Of a stretch of 6,487 nt of DNA, positions 5,664-6,487 are shown piece after piece; position 1 is the first letter of the stretch; every line of letters begins with the position of its first letter. A model generated the notes under the pieces. That model was given only the letters and a program-made list of their open reading frames with translations. It was not told where the DNA came from and did not search any database. Both the position numbers and the translations under genes were made by a program. The DNA lies in assembly GCA_018056215.1 (NCBI GenBank), contig JAGPGB010000005.1, forward strand, positions 12,989 to 19,475, in the 5' to 3' direction. The DNA is from Bacteroidales bacterium. Its GTDB lineage: Bacteria > Bacteroidota > Bacteroidia > Bacteroidales > DTU049.

Positions 5664-6487
5664 ATGAAAAATATATTACTTTATATCTTTTTAATTACCA
5701 TAGCCTTATTTGGTTGTGATAATGTAGAGCCACCTTATATACAACAAAATGCAAATACTGATACAACTATTAATAATAACATAAAGCGTGTTCTTATAGA
5801 AGAATTTACTGGCCATTTATGCCCAAACTGCCCAGAGGCTTCACATATTGCAGAAAATCTACAGCAACTTTATCCGGGAAAGATTACCATAATTGCAATA
5901 CATTCTGGTAATTTTGCTAATTTAATATCACCAAATTACATGACTGATTTTAGAACTGAAGAAGGTAATATCCTTAACACATCTTTTGGAGTTAATACCT
6001 ACCCTAGTGGCATGGTAGATAGAGTTCAACTATTAGGTAGCCATCTAATATCGCCAAACGAGTGGGGCAGCGTAGTAACAGATAGACTATCAGAGCAATT
6101 AACTGCAAATATTAGCATCACAACTCAATATAATGAATCAAATAGAAATTTTAATTGCACTATTAAAACGAATATTTTAAGTACTTTTGATAACCCATTA
6201 ATGCTTGTAGCTTTATTAACAGAGGATAGTATAATAGATTATCAAAAAAATAATAATCCATTATATGGATTAACGCCAGATATACCAGACTATGTGCATA
6301 ATCATGTTCTAAGAGGAAGTATAACAAATATATGGGGAGATACTATATGCAAAGGTTGTATAGCTAATGATAGCTACATAAAAACATACACTTATACATT
6401 ATCAAATGAATGGAACGAGGATAATGTAAATATAGTAGTGTATTGCTATGATGCAGAGACGCAAGAGATCAAGCAAGTCATAGAGCA
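5664..6487 (+). CDS. Omp28-type outer-membrane lipoprotein with thioredoxin-like domain (3' end outside window)
   Basis: The 274 visible codons run off the window with no stop. The N-terminus is a lipoprotein signal: MKN, a hydrophobic segment, then lipobox LFGC with Cys18 as the lipidated residue, followed by a linker rich in Asn and Thr to about residue 40. A thioredoxin-like fold follows: strand KRVLIEEFTG (41-50), active-site CPNC (53-56), strand ITIIAIHSG (74-82), and the cis-proline loop TYP (112-114). The downstream DYVHNHVLRGS (209-219) is characteristic of Omp28-related proteins. A second CxxC, CKGC (229-232), lies after it, with Cys165 and Cys261 also present. Proteins of this family sit in the outer membrane; Porphyromonas gingivalis Omp28 has been proposed as a surface adhesin. 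A redox role is suggested by CPNC but unproven. It is co-transcribed with the DUF6029-type gene 11 bp upstream. The length and any C-terminal sorting domain cannot be judged. Confidence 0.85.
   Translation, partial: MKNILLYIFLITIALFGCDNVEPPYIQQNANTDTTINNNIKRVLIEEFTGHLCPNCPEASHIAENLQQLYPGKITIIAIHSGNFANLISPNYMTDFRTEEGNILNTSFGVNTYPSGMVDRVQLLGSHLISPNEWGSVVTDRLSEQLTANISITTQYNESNRNFNCTIKTNILSTFDNPLMLVALLTEDSIIDYQKNNNPLYGLTPDIPDYVHNHVLRGSITNIWGDTICKGCIANDSYIKTYTYTLSNEWNEDNVNIVVYCYDAETQEIKQVIE

Noticed and set aside
1..6487. Defence island, mobile element, CRISPR array or other new multi-gene system
   Set aside because: The genes are housekeeping and envelope genes in a common Bacteroidota arrangement; no transposase, integrase, terminal repeats or spaced direct repeats were seen.

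Overview
This is a very AT-rich window (by eye about 70% A+T) from a member of the Bacteroidota, most likely Bacteroidales-like. The reasons are: a yicC-gmk pair of Bacteroidota type; a DUF6029-type outer-membrane protein followed by an Omp28-type lipoprotein; a signal peptide that would leave an N-terminal Gln; almost no Shine-Dalgarno sequences; and TAnnTTTG boxes (the Bacteroidota -7 element) just upstream of three gene starts. The low GC and an apparently decayed gene after gmk would suit a host-associated or genome-reducing lineage, but that is inference. The species cannot be named from the sequence.

Layout, all on the + strand. 1-119: spacer with a promoter candidate. 120-992: sucD, succinyl-CoA synthetase alpha subunit. 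1024-2082: a 10-TM-type putative heavy-metal (manganese/arsenic) exporter, 31 bp after sucD and probably co-transcribed with it. 2127-3008: yicC, with its own promoter candidate. 3005-3571: gmk, guanylate kinase, overlapping yicC through ATGA. 3568-3643: a probable wreck of nadD, which usually follows gmk in this phylum; it too starts at an ATGA overlap. 3611-3940: non-coding DNA of only about 10% GC with one terminator-like hairpin. 3994-5652: a secreted, probably beta-barrel DUF6029-type protein with a promoter candidate. 5664-6487: an Omp28-type lipoprotein with a thioredoxin-like CPNC motif, cut by the window end.

Functionally there are three blocks: central metabolism plus metal export; RNA turnover plus GMP phosphorylation (and formerly, it seems, NAD synthesis); and a two-gene cell-envelope unit. 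I see no mobile element, CRISPR array, rRNA or tRNA, and no complete novel system. The points most worth following are the nadD remnant, the repeated promoter-at-start architecture with very short leaders, and the cysteine motifs shared by the two envelope proteins.
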